Under the pieces are notes generated by a model, which saw nothing but the letters and a program-made list of their open reading frames with translations, made no database searches and was not told where the DNA came from. A stretch of 64,000 bases of DNA, taken from the NCBI GenBank assembly GCA_963796125.1, contig CAWCKM010000022.1:7541-71540 (forward strand), in the 5' to 3' direction. This stretch comes from DASPRG01 sp963796125 (GTDB taxonomy: Bacteria; Nitrospirota; Thermodesulfovibrionia; Thermodesulfovibrionales; SM23-35). A program made the position numbers and the translations under genes. Of this stretch, positions 1-8,947 are shown in pieces (position 1 is the stretch's first letter; each line of letters opens with the position of its first letter).

Positions 1-346
1 CTAAAACTTTACCAGATTACCAATAAGGATTCATATCAAGACTACGCGGAAAAAGCATTAAAGACATTTTCTCTGAGGGCTTATGACATGGGAATTCACG
101 CAGGATATTATTTATGTGCAACGGATGCATATTTTCATATGCTTCGACTTACTATGGAGTCATTACCTGAAAGCGAGTTAACTGAGAGCGCTCTCTCATT
201 TTCTAGTTCCCTATATGAGTATCATATATGGAGAGGATAGGGGACGTATTGTTCCGTGCTTTAAAAATGTATGTTATGAACCGATTAAGAGTGCTGATGT
301 CCTGAAGGATTTTTTGATGAATAAATATCCTGCAATGAAGGCGTAG
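1..346 (+). CDS. C-terminal end of a YyaL/DUF255-like protein, frameshifted
   Basis: The window opens inside a gene. One frame is open from base 1 to a TAG at 238-240 and begins LKLYQITNKDSYQDYAEKAL. A second frame, joined near 235, runs to TAG at 344-346 and contains GRIVPCFKNVCYEPI. A helical repeat followed by a Cys-containing strand and a short helix fits the end of the YyaL family (thioredoxin-like domain plus an (alpha/alpha)6 barrel), a widespread protein of poorly known function. The family call rests on a recalled pattern. The shift resembles many others in this window and is probably an indel error. Confidence 0.4.
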
Positions 347-360
347 AGAATTCCTACAAA

Positions 361-475
361 TAGGTTATAAGTAAGACCACATTGGTTTTAGATTCCGTCA
401 TTGCGGCTACTCCGGCAATCCTCTGTTATTGCGGCTTGTCTGCGAGTCTTAAGAGAAATTACTCTCTACTAGCCG
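361..475. repeat. Decayed copy of the dispersed TTACTAA-type MITE/REP family
   Basis: The left part reads TATAAGTAAGACCACATTGG, the inner end of the terminal repeat seen at 20130, 39571, 41765 and 58287. It is followed by GTCATTGCGGC and a second TATTGCGGCTTGTC, which match the palindromic core of the other copies. The right end is not clear. Confidence 0.45.
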
Positions 476-498
476 AAAGGCTCTGCTAGGTAGCAGAT

Positions 499-535
499 TT
501 CCTTTTTGGCAAAGAAGGGAAAAGGGAGATTTTCC
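499..535. repeat. Short CTTTTTGGCAAAG purine/pyrimidine repeat
   Basis: The stretch TTTGGCAAAGAAGGGAAAAG resembles the CTTTGGCAAAGAGGGG repeats at 53626, 60880 and 13366. It is a fragment of that dispersed family. Confidence 0.35.
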
Positions 536-569
536 GATATATGCATTCCTTACTGAGGATTTGCAAGGC

Positions 570-810
570 AGTGATTGTTCATAAGACAAGAGGCATGGCA
601 GAGCCAGTTATAACGCTTATCGACCTGAGACAGTGTGTCAAGAATATCTCGCTCTCTTGTTTTTGAATATGAGTTTCTTTTCGTTTCCTCTGTGGTGATA
701 TGGTACACTGCACCAGGGTATTCTATGCGTAAGGGACGCGCCATGACAGCAACTTTATCATATTCCTATTATAATGAACAAGAAAATAAGACTGACTCTT
801 TATGCCGCCC
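570..810 (-). pseudogene. Truncated, decayed duplicate of the RAYT transposase 5' end
   Basis: This segment is a diverged copy of 2240-2490, the start of the intact transposase at 1564-2421 plus its upstream DNA. The first 17 residues (MARPLRIEYPGAVYHIT) match exactly. The reading frame then suffers small deletions and stops near MNNHCLA, where the intact copy has the catalytic MNNHYH. The 3' two thirds are missing. The homology also covers the GACCTGACCC-like end box (here AAGACTGACTC, about 788-798). It is not functional. Confidence 0.85.
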
Positions 811-975
811 TTTATGCCGATGCGTTGTTCAGGAAGGAACTGACGCTCAAGCTGTTATAGGTAGGATAACGCTTTCTATGTGTGGATGTGGTCTTTACTA
901 TTGGTGATAGCATTATATAGGTGATTACACAATAATTGCAAAATCTTTGAGAACGTATCATATAAAATTCTCATT

Positions 976-1401
976 CTATCTTATAAATATCTTTAATCCT
1001 ACCCTATATATATCTTTCTCAATTTCCCTTGCACATGTTACAGTCGAAACCATTGTTTTAGAGTCATTAACCTTTATCTCTGGCTCAAAAAACAAAATAT
1101 CTCCTTTTTTGAGAGGGAAGTCAGTTATCATTCCAAGACCTCTTTCGCTGATGTCAACTGTAACACCTTCACAAGTAATGTCCGTTGATTTTTCCAAGTT
1201 GTGGTGGTATGGGAAATACCTTATAACCTGAACAAATGGTCTCCTTGCATATTTACGCTTTTCTTGCCCTTTGTATCGTGATATTACGAGCTTCTCTGCT
1301 TCAAGCCAATTATCGAGGTCACGACCTTCCACCCTTCCACTTTTCTCATAGAGTTCAAATGCTACTTTAGCAATTTCTATGTGTAAATTGATGTCATTCA
1401 T
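976..1401 (-). CDS. DUF2934-PilZ domain protein
   Basis: This is a complete 141-residue protein. Residues 1-45 form a DUF2934-like segment (AFELYEKSGRVEGRDLDNWL), a short helical module often found in front of PilZ. Residues 50-141 form a PilZ domain, with an Arg-rich segment (RRPFVQVIR) and a DISERGLGM segment that match the c-di-GMP contacts RxxxR and [DN]xSxxG. It probably acts as a cytoplasmic c-di-GMP effector. Target and phenotype cannot be read from the sequence. It is closely related to the pair at 20347-21154. It lies alone between a RAYT remnant and the intact RAYT element, so it may have moved with them or been flanked by their duplication. Confidence 0.8.
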   Translation of the reverse strand: MNDINLHIEIAKVAFELYEKSGRVEGRDLDNWLEAEKLVISRYKGQEKRKYARRPFVQVIRYFPYHHNLEKSTDITCEGVTVDISERGLGMITDFPLKKGDILFFEPEIKVNDSKTMVSTVTCAREIEKDIYRVGLKIFIR

Positions 1402-1542
1402 ACCATTTCTCTTTTATAACTTCATTGTTGTATCAATTATACAAATAATTATCAAAGACTTATGCATCTTGATGTAAGCTTTTGTTATGTACCAATAACC
1501 TACCCATAAATTACTATTTAAAATCTGCAGTAGGGAGCAGTC

Positions 1543-2478
1543 AAAGGGGTCAGGTCTATTTATTTAGCATTTCCCTCTTTCACGGAGAATCCTGCTTATT
1601 GAGGTAAAGTGCATTTCGAGATAGTCGGCTACCTCTCGCTGTCGATATCCGTGTCGTCGCACTGCTTCCGAAATCTTTCTATTCCTTTTGCTGATATCCT
1701 TAAGGATATTTTTTGAAAAGATTTTCTCAAGGCTCGGCCTGTCTATATATCGCTGACTTTTCGGGAGTTCAGCAATATCCTTTTTCCCTCTGAGGTAATC
1801 TGTGAGAGTGGCTGTAAATTCCTCCTCTCCAAGAATGCTCTGAGCCCTGACTGCTTCCCATATCGATTCTTGCTTTATACCATCTTCTACGAACTTTCGG
1901 TATGCTTTCTCGGCAATCCTCCTCGTGGAGCCGAACTGATTCAGAATCCACTCTGTAGACAGGCATGGATGCGGTTTTTCAATTCCCGCAGTTGCCTGAT
2001 AGCTACTCCATCTCCATTGCTCAGGTTTTTTAACTGCTTTTGCCCGAACAGGATTGAGAACCACATACCTGCAGACCTCAAGAAGATGGCTGTCTTTCTG
2101 TATAAGAATCCCTTTGTATCTCCCCTGAAAGAGGTGTCCAACCCGGTTATGCTGCCTGTTGAATGCCTGAGTGTATACACCATTGAGCTGCCTCATGCCG
2201 GCCGATAGGTTTCCATCAGGGGTCTCTATGATGAGATGGTAGTGATTGTTCATAAGACAATAGGCATGGCAGAGCCAGTTGTAGCGCTTATCGACCTGAG
2301 ACAGGGTATCAAGAAATATCTCTCGATCTCTCTCGTCTTTGAATATGAGTTTCTTTTCGTTTCCTCTGCTGGTGATATGGTACACTGCACCAGGGTATTC
2401 TATGCGTAAGGGACGCGCCATGACAGCAACTTTATCATATTCCTATCATAATGACAAGAAAATAGACCTGACCCTTTA
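1543..2478 (-). mobile_element. RAYT transposase element bounded by GGGGTCAGGTC boxes
   Basis: The transposase gene is framed by an inverted pair: AAAGGGGTCAGGTCTATT at 1543-1560 and AATAGACCTGACCCTTT at 2461-2477, identical apart from one C. The same box layout, with a different inner sequence, surrounds the second RAYT at 23725-24777. This supports mobilisation as a unit. Confidence 0.7.
1564..2421 (-). CDS. REP-associated tyrosine transposase (RAYT, Y1_Tnp)
   Basis: This is an intact 285-residue single-stranded DNA transposase of the IS200/IS605-like Y1 superfamily. The HUH metal-binding motif is visible as MNNHYHLIIETP near residue 56. The catalytic-helix region is GRYKGILIQKD...YVVLNPVRA near residues 100-130. 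A C-terminal helix-turn-helix-like tail (REVADYLEMHFTSISRIL) is typical of the longer RAYTs. RAYTs are domesticated enzymes linked to REP palindromes, and such palindromes occur repeatedly in this window. It is the source of the truncated copy at 570-810. Confidence 0.9.
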   Translation of the reverse strand: MARPLRIEYPGAVYHITSRGNEKKLIFKDERDREIFLDTLSQVDKRYNWLCHAYCLMNNHYHLIIETPDGNLSAGMRQLNGVYTQAFNRQHNRVGHLFQGRYKGILIQKDSHLLEVCRYVVLNPVRAKAVKKPEQWRWSSYQATAGIEKPHPCLSTEWILNQFGSTRRIAEKAYRKFVEDGIKQESIWEAVRAQSILGEEEFTATLTDYLRGKKDIAELPKSQRYIDRPSLEKIFSKNILKDISKRNRKISEAVRRHGYRQREVADYLEMHFTSISRILRERGKC

Positions 2479-2623
2479 TGCCGCCCCCTGCAGGGCTCTT
2501 TTAAAAAAAATGGAAATTTATTTCCGATCAGGATCGCTTTTTCTTTTGACAGAGCGGAGCCTTATAAGTGTTAGGCATGGTATCCTCAACTATTATTCAC
2601 TTCCATGCCAATTACTTTTGTTT

Positions 2624-3652
2624 CTACTCTTTTATCCATACACCCTCGAAATATCCCGAAAGTCTTTTATGAGCTTGCCATGCTTTATGCTCTTCCCGTA
2701 CAATATATCCTGAAAGTAATGCATTATAGTCATCAAAAGTAATCGGATTCTCTACGTGAGTTTTCCCAGTTGTTTGTTTGCCATGTCTTGCCTGTAGAAG
2801 ATAGATCCATCGAGCATTTCCTTTAATATAGTTCAGATAATTCGCAACGACATCTGGTTCCATTTCGCCAAAACTGGCAGCATTCCAAAATATATCAAAC
2901 TGTAAATCTTTAAGTAAAGGAATCTGCCAGTTCCCAAAACAATGGACGCGCCCCTTTTTGATGCCTGATAGGTTACCCCATTTAAGTGTTACATCTGTTC
3001 CAACAACATTCTCTTCTCCTAATGCCTGTGAAAGATAACTTTCGCAGAGATAAATCTGAGCTGGTAGGTCAAAGCATAAAACAGTGATATACGGATATAA
3101 TTTTTTTAAAACCTCAATTTGATAGCCAGAACCTGATCCAAGCTCAACTACGATTTCGTCTCCTTTGAAAGAGATATGTTTCTGCACAAAACAATAGCGC
3201 AGATAGTAACTAAGAAACGCTACTGTATACTTTTTTCCGTTTATCTCAAAAACATCTTGTGGGCAACCAAATGTGGATACCTCAATAGTACTGATCGATT
3301 TTGCGTTGCTAAGGTTACCAATTAATTCGCAGTGATGATAAGCTATTTCTCGAATATCCGATATTTTGATTCCATATGGAAGAATGCTCCTATGTTTGAT
3401 CAAATAATGGTGGATGAATTTGCGAATTGCCTTTTTCCAAAAAGGTAAGTTGGGGTGGTATGTATATATGCTATCATTAAATCCAAAAGTGGCAAGTATT
3501 GGATATTTTCCGGACCGCAACCGACTTAGATCTATTGAACAAACTGTATCAAGTATGCGCTTTTCATAAGAATCCCAATAACTTGTCGCGTGAAATTCCT
3601 TCGGCGCGTTTCTGTATTCTTGGAGCAGATCTTTCAGTTTATCTTTTTTCAT
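2624..3652 (-). CDS. Putative sugar O-methyltransferase (SAM-dependent)
   Basis: This is a 342-residue Rossmann-type methyltransferase. The SAM motif I is VVELGSGSGYQIEVLKK at about residues 165-181, followed by the acidic motif LCFDLPAQIY. The N-terminal half (helices plus the STFGCPQDVFEINGKKYT region) resembles the putative sugar O-methyltransferase family found in glycan gene clusters. I chose the internal ATG at 3652 because AAGGAG sits seven bases upstream. An ATG ten codons earlier has no ribosome site. It stands alone, so the glycan acceptor is unknown. No frameshift is present. Confidence 0.7.
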   Translation of the reverse strand: MKKDKLKDLLQEYRNAPKEFHATSYWDSYEKRILDTVCSIDLSRLRSGKYPILATFGFNDSIYTYHPNLPFWKKAIRKFIHHYLIKHRSILPYGIKISDIREIAYHHCELIGNLSNAKSISTIEVSTFGCPQDVFEINGKKYTVAFLSYYLRYCFVQKHISFKGDEIVVELGSGSGYQIEVLKKLYPYITVLCFDLPAQIYLCESYLSQALGEENVVGTDVTLKWGNLSGIKKGRVHCFGNWQIPLLKDLQFDIFWNAASFGEMEPDVVANYLNYIKGNARWIYLLQARHGKQTTGKTHVENPITFDDYNALLSGYIVREEHKAWQAHKRLSGYFEGVWIKE

Positions 3653-4155
3653 TTGGTTACTCCTTATTTGTGTGCCTAACATTATTTTTTATGCTTATTC
3701 GATATTTCATAAGAAATATAATAACCGTAGGGACTGATTGTCAATGTTTCAGGGGTCAAATGCTAAATCCATGAGGTCATTATTCAATAAAGTGTGTCTA
3801 TCAGGAATATTATATTGCAGCAGTATAATTCTTTGAAAAATTATCTCTGAGCTGTTGATTACCTTCTATGTAGAATCAACATCATTAGGGCTGTCTTTAG
3901 AGATATTGAGGATAGGAAGTACTTCATATTGAAGACCTGAAGACGACTACTATATTTGAACGATATTTCTATATTTGATATTTTGTCTCAAATGTGTAAT
4001 GACGCCTTTTAATCAACTTCGTGTGCGGCTAAAAACATTGCTTTCTGTAGGGCAGAGAAAAAATGCTGATACGGCTCAGGATCATCAACAGGAGTTGTCT
4101 CATATTGTGCATTTGCATAACTGTTCCTTCTTATCATCCCTTGTTATAAGCTTTT
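3653..4155. other. Intergenic stretch with a solo RAYT end box
   Basis: I see no convincing gene here. An AGGGGTCAAATGC box at about 3751 resembles the outer box at 23699 next to the second RAYT element, so it may mark a past excision or insertion. The upstream region of the methyltransferase gene lies at the left end. Confidence 0.4.
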
Positions 4156-4968
4156 TCAGCATAGCACAGGAGGAATGAGTTTATATTGTTCAACAGGAGG
4201 CTCCCAGAAAGGCCCTGTTGACTTTCGTGGCAGAATCTTAAACCTTTTCCTGCGGCTCTTTCCGTTCTTAAGAATGTGGTTTACAGTCTGGCTTGCAAGA
4301 GTAGGGCTGTTATTCTCTTTACTCAGATGCCCGAGCCAGAACTCAGTTGCCGGATTCGGATGGTTGAGAATTACATTACCTGTTGTCTCATTGGAGAGAT
4401 GCCCTGACGCAGCAATTCTTCTTTTCACAGGGTAGGGATACTTTCCCTGAGAAAGCATGAGATTGTCGTAGTTTGAATCTATGATTACAAGGTTTGCATC
4501 TGCAATTTCCGTCATGTGCTTCTCATCGATCCTCACGGTATCAAGGAGATAAACAACTTTGTGTTTACGATGGACAATACTGAATCCAACAGGTTCCGCT
4601 GCATCATGGTGGACATGAAACGGTTTTATTTCTGTTTTTCCTATACCAAACACTTCACCGGTAGTAAATGTCTCACTCCTTATATGGCTGCCTTCTTCGA
4701 GATCAAGTCTGTAAAGAGTAGGGGCGTTAGCATGGATAGTTACCGGGGATCTCTTACTGAAGCTATTGATGCCGGAAGTGTGATCCCAATGCTCATGGGA
4801 GATCAATACATGAGAGGGAAGTGAATTGACTTTAAAGAATTCCAACTTCCGCATAAGATTTGCAGGAGCTATTCCGAGGTCTATAAGAAAATTCTCCTCA
4901 CCCGCGATGACGAGAAAGCAATTTCCTTCAGAGCTGCTGGCAAGAGATATTATCCGAAACTTGGTCAT
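4156..4968 (-). CDS. MBL-fold metallo-hydrolase (YycJ/WalJ-like)
   Basis: This is a complete 270-residue metallo-beta-lactamase fold protein. It opens with SLASSSEGNCFLV, typical of the YycJ/WalJ group of predicted exonucleases. The metal-binding motif is HEHWDH at about residues 58-63, with a later Asp in YLLDTV and HLS near residue 190. The C-terminus (PRKSTGPFWEPP) is not typical of YycJ. A double-metal hydrolase acting on nucleic acid or a small ester is likely, but the substrate cannot be stated. The flanking genes give no functional hint. Confidence 0.75.
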   Translation of the reverse strand: MTKFRIISLASSSEGNCFLVIAGEENFLIDLGIAPANLMRKLEFFKVNSLPSHVLISHEHWDHTSGINSFSKRSPVTIHANAPTLYRLDLEEGSHIRSETFTTGEVFGIGKTEIKPFHVHHDAAEPVGFSIVHRKHKVVYLLDTVRIDEKHMTEIADANLVIIDSNYDNLMLSQGKYPYPVKRRIAASGHLSNETTGNVILNHPNPATEFWLGHLSKENNSPTLASQTVNHILKNGKSRRKRFKILPRKSTGPFWEPPVEQYKLIPPVLC

Positions 4969-5314
4969 TGTTTTTTTTCTTAGAGATTATAGCAGATACG
5001 GGTTGATATGCATTCATTTTATTTCTACTGTAATCTGATCGGATTCCATCTCTCCAGTCCAAACATCCACAAATCTGAGCACAATTCTGATGCCTTAAAA
5101 ATAACAAAAGCGAATAAAATCAGAATAAGTTTTTTCGTATTACCTCAACAAATACAAGTTTTTACTCAAGAGGGGCACGGCATAAGGAAGTCGCTGAAAG
5201 AGCTTTTTCATCACGCCTGCTTCACAAAATGACATCATATTCTGCAACTGGTGGGATATCTGAGGAAGATACTATGTCAGGAAAAGAAGAATGAGAAGAA
5301 GCTAAGCTCTTATA
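4969..5314. other. Intergenic stretch between mreB and the metallo-hydrolase
   Basis: No gene, repeat family or terminator is recognised. Two short frames on the plus strand lack a ribosome site and resemble nothing known. The stretch must hold the promoter of the metallo-hydrolase (right of 4968) and the 3' end of the mreB transcript. Confidence 0.4.
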
Positions 5315-6340
5315 CTAATTCATCGCTACCTGTTTTATAAGGTCTAACTCACCGAGTAGCTTGCCAACTCCCCGGATAACAGCACCGAGAGGGTCTTCCG
5401 ACACAATGACGGATATCCCTATTTCATCTTGTATAAATTGGTCAATGCCTCTGAGAAGGGCGCCGCCACCAGCAAGAATGATCCCTTTGTCCAATATATC
5501 GGCTCCGAGTTCAGGAGGGGTGTTTTCAAGAGTAATTTTAATCGTGTTAAGTATTGCATTAACAGGTTCAGCAAGGGCCTCACGGATTTCTGATTCATGA
5601 ATCGTTATAGTTTTAGGTATGCCTGAGAAGAGGTCTCTTCCCTTTATTTCCATCATGCGTCCATTATGTCCCGATTTATATGCGGAGCCTATCTCGATCT
5701 TTATGTGTTCTGCAGTTCTATCCCCTATCAATAAGTTGTACTTACGTTTGACGAAACCCAAAATAGCTTCATCCATTTTATCGCCACCGATGTTCACGAC
5801 TTTGCTGAAAACTATCCCGTCTAATGATATGACCGCAATGTCTGTCGTGCCTCCACCGATGTCGACAATCATGTTGCCCGACGGCTCGCCTACCGGGAGT
5901 CCTACTCCAATGGCAGCCGCTATTGGTTCACTAACAAGGTATATCTCCCGTGCCCCGGATGCCTGAGCAGCATCTTTTACAGCCCTTTGTTCGACCTGTG
6001 TTATACCTGAAGGTACTCCAATGATTACTTTTGGTGCTACAAAACTCCTCCCGTTATGAACCCTCTTTATAAAATACTTGAGCATCGTCTCTGTTGCGTC
6101 AAAATCAGCAATAACACCGTCCCTCAGGGGTCTTATGGCTACCATCTCGATGGGGGTCTTACCTAACATCTTTTTTGCTTCAGTCCCCACTGCTACGATT
6201 TTCTTATTGTCCATCCTCATTACAACAACAGACGGTTCATTACATATGACGCCTTTCCCTTTTACATAGACAAGGGTGTTTGCCGTCCCCAGGTCTATTG
6301 CAAGGTCATTTGAAAACCAACCGAGCACATTACCTAGCAT
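5315..6340 (-). CDS. mreB: Rod shape-determining protein MreB
   Basis: This is a full-length 341-residue actin-like ATPase that forms membrane-bound filaments and directs side-wall peptidoglycan synthesis. The actin phosphate-1 loop is AIDLGTANTLVYV (residues 14-26), phosphate-2 is VDIGGGTTDIAVIS (about residues 164-177), and the adenosine loop is GIILAGGGALLRG near residue 287. The gene has no frameshift, unlike many around it. The usual mreC partner is not directly downstream in this window. A divergent small membrane protein gene begins 175 bases upstream. Confidence 0.97.
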   Translation of the reverse strand: MLGNVLGWFSNDLAIDLGTANTLVYVKGKGVICNEPSVVVMRMDNKKIVAVGTEAKKMLGKTPIEMVAIRPLRDGVIADFDATETMLKYFIKRVHNGRSFVAPKVIIGVPSGITQVEQRAVKDAAQASGAREIYLVSEPIAAAIGVGLPVGEPSGNMIVDIGGGTTDIAVISLDGIVFSKVVNIGGDKMDEAILGFVKRKYNLLIGDRTAEHIKIEIGSAYKSGHNGRMMEIKGRDLFSGIPKTITIHESEIREALAEPVNAILNTIKITLENTPPELGADILDKGIILAGGGALLRGIDQFIQDEIGISVIVSEDPLGAVIRGVGKLLGELDLIKQVAMN

Positions 6341-6438
6341 TAATACCCCCTTGTTACTGTCTTATCATTTAATGTTGCTATTTTTGTTTCCCTTTTTTGC
6401 ACTTCTAATATCATTTCATTCTGAGCTTAAGAAATGAG

Positions 6439-6452
6439 GTGATATAAATCAC
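6439..6452. promoter_or_regulatory. 14-bp palindrome GTGATATAAATCAC between mreB and a divergent gene
   Basis: This is a perfect dyad GTGAT-N4-ATCAC in the divergent intergenic region. Its geometry is that of a CRP/FNR-family half-site pair (TTGAT-N4-ATCAA for FNR). It could control either neighbour. This rests on one site only. Confidence 0.35.
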
Positions 6453-6514
6453 TTTAACGGAAAACTGATAGGCGGTACGGTTATTTAAGATACAAAACGG
6501 AATGAAGACTAATT

Positions 6515-6760
6515 ATGGATTTGTCAGAAATAATCGATAGCATCCTTACCTCTTTAGTAGATAATCCGCTCGTTACCATTACTATTGCAATATTACTTAT
6601 CATTATGCTTTTCCGAAAACCGAAAATTTTCTTTATGATCTTTTTTGTCACCTTGCTTTTAAGTGTGATACTTTATGTGATTTCAATTGTATCTTCTACT
6701 GGGGTATCTCAAAAAAAGGAATTGATTCATAAATCAACAAAAGATTTACCTAAAGAGTAA
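6515..6760 (+). CDS. Small two-TM membrane protein, unknown function
   Basis: The protein has 81 residues. Two hydrophobic segments at about residues 18-34 (LVTITIAILLIIMLF) and 38-59 (IFFMIFFVTLLLSVILYVIS) are joined by a short basic turn RKPK, followed by a Lys/Glu-rich tail. A hairpin in the inner membrane with both ends on one side is likely. No family is recognised. It faces mreB across a short intergenic region with a palindrome at 6439. Confidence 0.55.
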   Translation: MDLSEIIDSILTSLVDNPLVTITIAILLIIMLFRKPKIFFMIFFVTLLLSVILYVISIVSSTGVSQKKELIHKSTKDLPKE

Positions 6761-6802
6761 ATCCATAAATTACGATTGATTGGGAAGCCTTAGCTTTTAT
6801 GC

Positions 6803-7718
6803 TTAATCTCCAGCATGAATTTCCAGAAGCCTCTTATTAATCTCAATAGCTGCAATTGCACCTTCACCTGCAGCAATCACTACCTGGTCATTGCCGGTAT
6901 TCAAAGGACCAACGATATAAAGACCCGTCAGGGATGATTCGTAGTTCTGTTCTTGTAACATACTTAAATCCATGGCTGTCTTTTTTGAGTGACAGTTCTG
7001 AGAGGAATTCATCATTGAGTCTGTACCCAAGGTTCGACATGATAACTTCACATTCAACTTTTCTTCCGTCTTTCATCTCAAGAGCCTCCATTTTTTCCTG
7101 TCCGATTATCCTCAAGGGCTCTCCGATCAACAAGCCTATGTTTTCCTCTCTTAATTCTTCTTCATAACCTGGTAAGGATAAACTGCTGTAAAGTATGATA
7201 GTTATATCTTTTGTATACATCTGTTTCATGGCAAGCGCAAGACGGAATGTCTTTTCGGAATTGCCAATAATGACAAGCTTTTTGTTTGTAGTCCTGAAGC
7301 CATCGCAATCTATACAGGTAAAGAAACTGATACCGAAAAACTTGTGAAGGTTTTCGATAACCGGAAGATTGTCCATTACGCCTGTGGATACAATGACGAA
7401 TAGAGAGAAAAAAGTACGGCCGTCTTTGGTAGATACCTCGAAAAGATTCTCTTTGTTCTTGATGACCTTTGAGACAACTGCCTTCTGATACTCTGCGCCG
7501 AAATGCATGACCTGACTGAGGCCTTTTTCTATAATTTCCCTGCCTGAGATAACTGTATGGGTAAGGAAGTTTTCAATGTGTTTTGCATGCCAGGTTCTGC
7601 CTCCGGTCCTGTCAATAATAAGAACACTCCTGTTATATCGGCAGAGGTAGATAGCTGCCTGAAGTCCTCCGGGACCTGCTCCTATGATAATACAGTCATA
7701 GATTTTTTCTTCTATCAA
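6803..7718 (-). CDS. Thioredoxin reductase-like FAD/NAD(P) oxidoreductase, one frameshift
   Basis: A protein of about 305 residues spans two frames joined near 6955. The FAD-binding Rossmann motif IIIGAGPGGLQAA is at residues 11-23. The redox-active CxxC of thioredoxin reductases is present as FFTCIDCDGF at about residues 135-144. A second Rossmann fold (KLVIIGNSEKTF) follows, then, after the shift, the FAD-proximal ending GLYIVGPLNTGNDQVVIAAGEGAIAA. All motifs are intact, which suggests that the shift is an error. No thioredoxin gene is adjacent, so the partner is unknown. It may belong to the wider TrxB-like group rather than being the main TrxB. Confidence 0.8.
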
Positions 7719-7804
7719 ATAAGGTCTCGTAATTCTGTTTTTTCTAAATGCTAGAAATAACGTAGTATATCATCAAAAGTATTAACCTTGAATATTGTTT
7801 CTCT

Positions 7805-7896
7805 TGTAGGATAAACACTTACGGATAATATGCTGAAAATCTTACAAAAAAATCAGACTTATACCGATATTTTTGCTGTTTCCTGTAGCGTACAGT
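7805..7896 (+). promoter_or_regulatory. Conserved operator-promoter element, site A (gnd operon)
   Basis: First dyad TGTAGG-N7-CTTACG at 7805-7823; repeated half-site CTTACA at 7841 (23 bp after the first right half); A-tract; second dyad ATCAG-N7-CCGAT at 7852-7868; -10-like TACAGT at 7891. There is no TTGACA-like -35. The spacing equals that of five other sites. The gnd ATG is about 135 bases downstream. Confidence 0.7.
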
Positions 7897-8031
7897 AATA
7901 ATGTGAAAAGACCAGGCATTGCTCTGATTTTCTTGGGTCTGCAGGTTTTTGAACAGCCTGCCGCTGAAATAGAGGTATAATCTATTCATCAAAAAAATGG
8001 CTAAACTTGAAGCAGGGAGAAAAATAAAACG

Positions 8032-8947
8032 ATGAAGCTTGGATATATTGGCTTAGGGAAAATGGGATTCAATATGGTGGAGCGGCTTCTGGAAAAAGGG
8101 TATGAGGTTGTTGTGTTTGGAAGGAATGAGAAAGTGGTAAGAGATATCACAGGAGCGCGGGGCAGAGCCAGCCAGTTCAATACAAGTCCTTGTTTCTGCA
8201 CTTCCGCTGCCACGCCTCATATGGCTTATGATCCCCTATCAGGCAGTTGAAGGAGTCCTCAAAGAACTTGTCCCATACCTTGATGAGGGGGATACCATCA
8301 TCGATGGGGGGAATTCCCCTTTTAAAGATTCAATGAAGCGCGCCAGGGAATTGGAAGAAAAAGGCGTGCATTTCCTGGATGTCGGCGTAAGTGGCGGTCC
8401 AGGCGGGGCACGGAATGGAGCCTGTATCATGGTAGGAGGGAGAAAGGAAATCTATAGAAAATTCAAAAGCCTTTTCCGTGATTTATCAGTTAGAGGAGGG
8501 TATGATTATATGGGGAAATCGGGTGCCGGGCATTTCGTGAAGATGGTCCATAACGGCATTGAATATGGAATGATGCAGGCTATTGCAGAGGGTTTTGCAA
8601 TAATGAAGGCATCCCCTTTTGATCTGGATTTAATGAACGTGGCAGAAATATATAACCATCGGAGTGTCATTGAGTCAAGGCTGGTCGGCTGGCTTAAGAA
8701 TGCATTTGACGAGTATGGACAAGATTTAGAAGATGTTTCCGGTTCTGTTGCGCATACTGGCGAGGGGGCATGGACAGTTGAGGTTGCGAAAGAGCTTGGG
8801 GTTCCAGCCCGTACTATTGAAGAGGCGCTTTTATTCAGAATCGAATCACAAAAGAATCCAAGTTATGCAGGGCGGATTCTTTCTGCCTTAAGGAATCAGT
8901 TTGGCGGGCATGAGGTTTTTGAGAAAAAAGACGAAAGATATATATGA
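8032..8947 (+). CDS. gnd: 6-phosphogluconate dehydrogenase, decarboxylating (short form), one frameshift
   Basis: The enzyme oxidises and decarboxylates 6-phosphogluconate to ribulose 5-phosphate with NAD(P)+. The Rossmann start is MKLGYIGLGKMGFNMVERLL. After a shift near 8160 the reading resumes as SIQVLVSALPLPRL and then IIDGGNSPFKDS, GVSGGPGGARNG and KSGAGHFVKMVHNGIEYG, the substrate and catalytic Lys motifs. The total of about 304 residues fits the short bacterial GndA/YqeC class. It is the first gene of gnd-tkt-tal-zwf. Its TGA overlaps the tkt ATG (ATGA at 8944). The operon probably starts at site A. All motifs are preserved, so it is probably functional. Confidence 0.92.

Noticed and set aside
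3975..4178. 67-codon plus-strand frame as a gene
   Set aside because: No ribosome site, no recognisable features, and it overlaps the 3' end of the metallo-hydrolase gene.
7805..7896. Sigma54 promoter for the conserved element
   Set aside because: No GG-N10-GC pair (TGGCAC-N5-TTGC) occurs in any of the six sites at a constant place.
7903..7980. GTG-started 25-codon frame behind promoter site A, as a leader peptide
   Set aside because: No ribosome site, and the start would lie very near the transcription start; nothing conserved with other sites.
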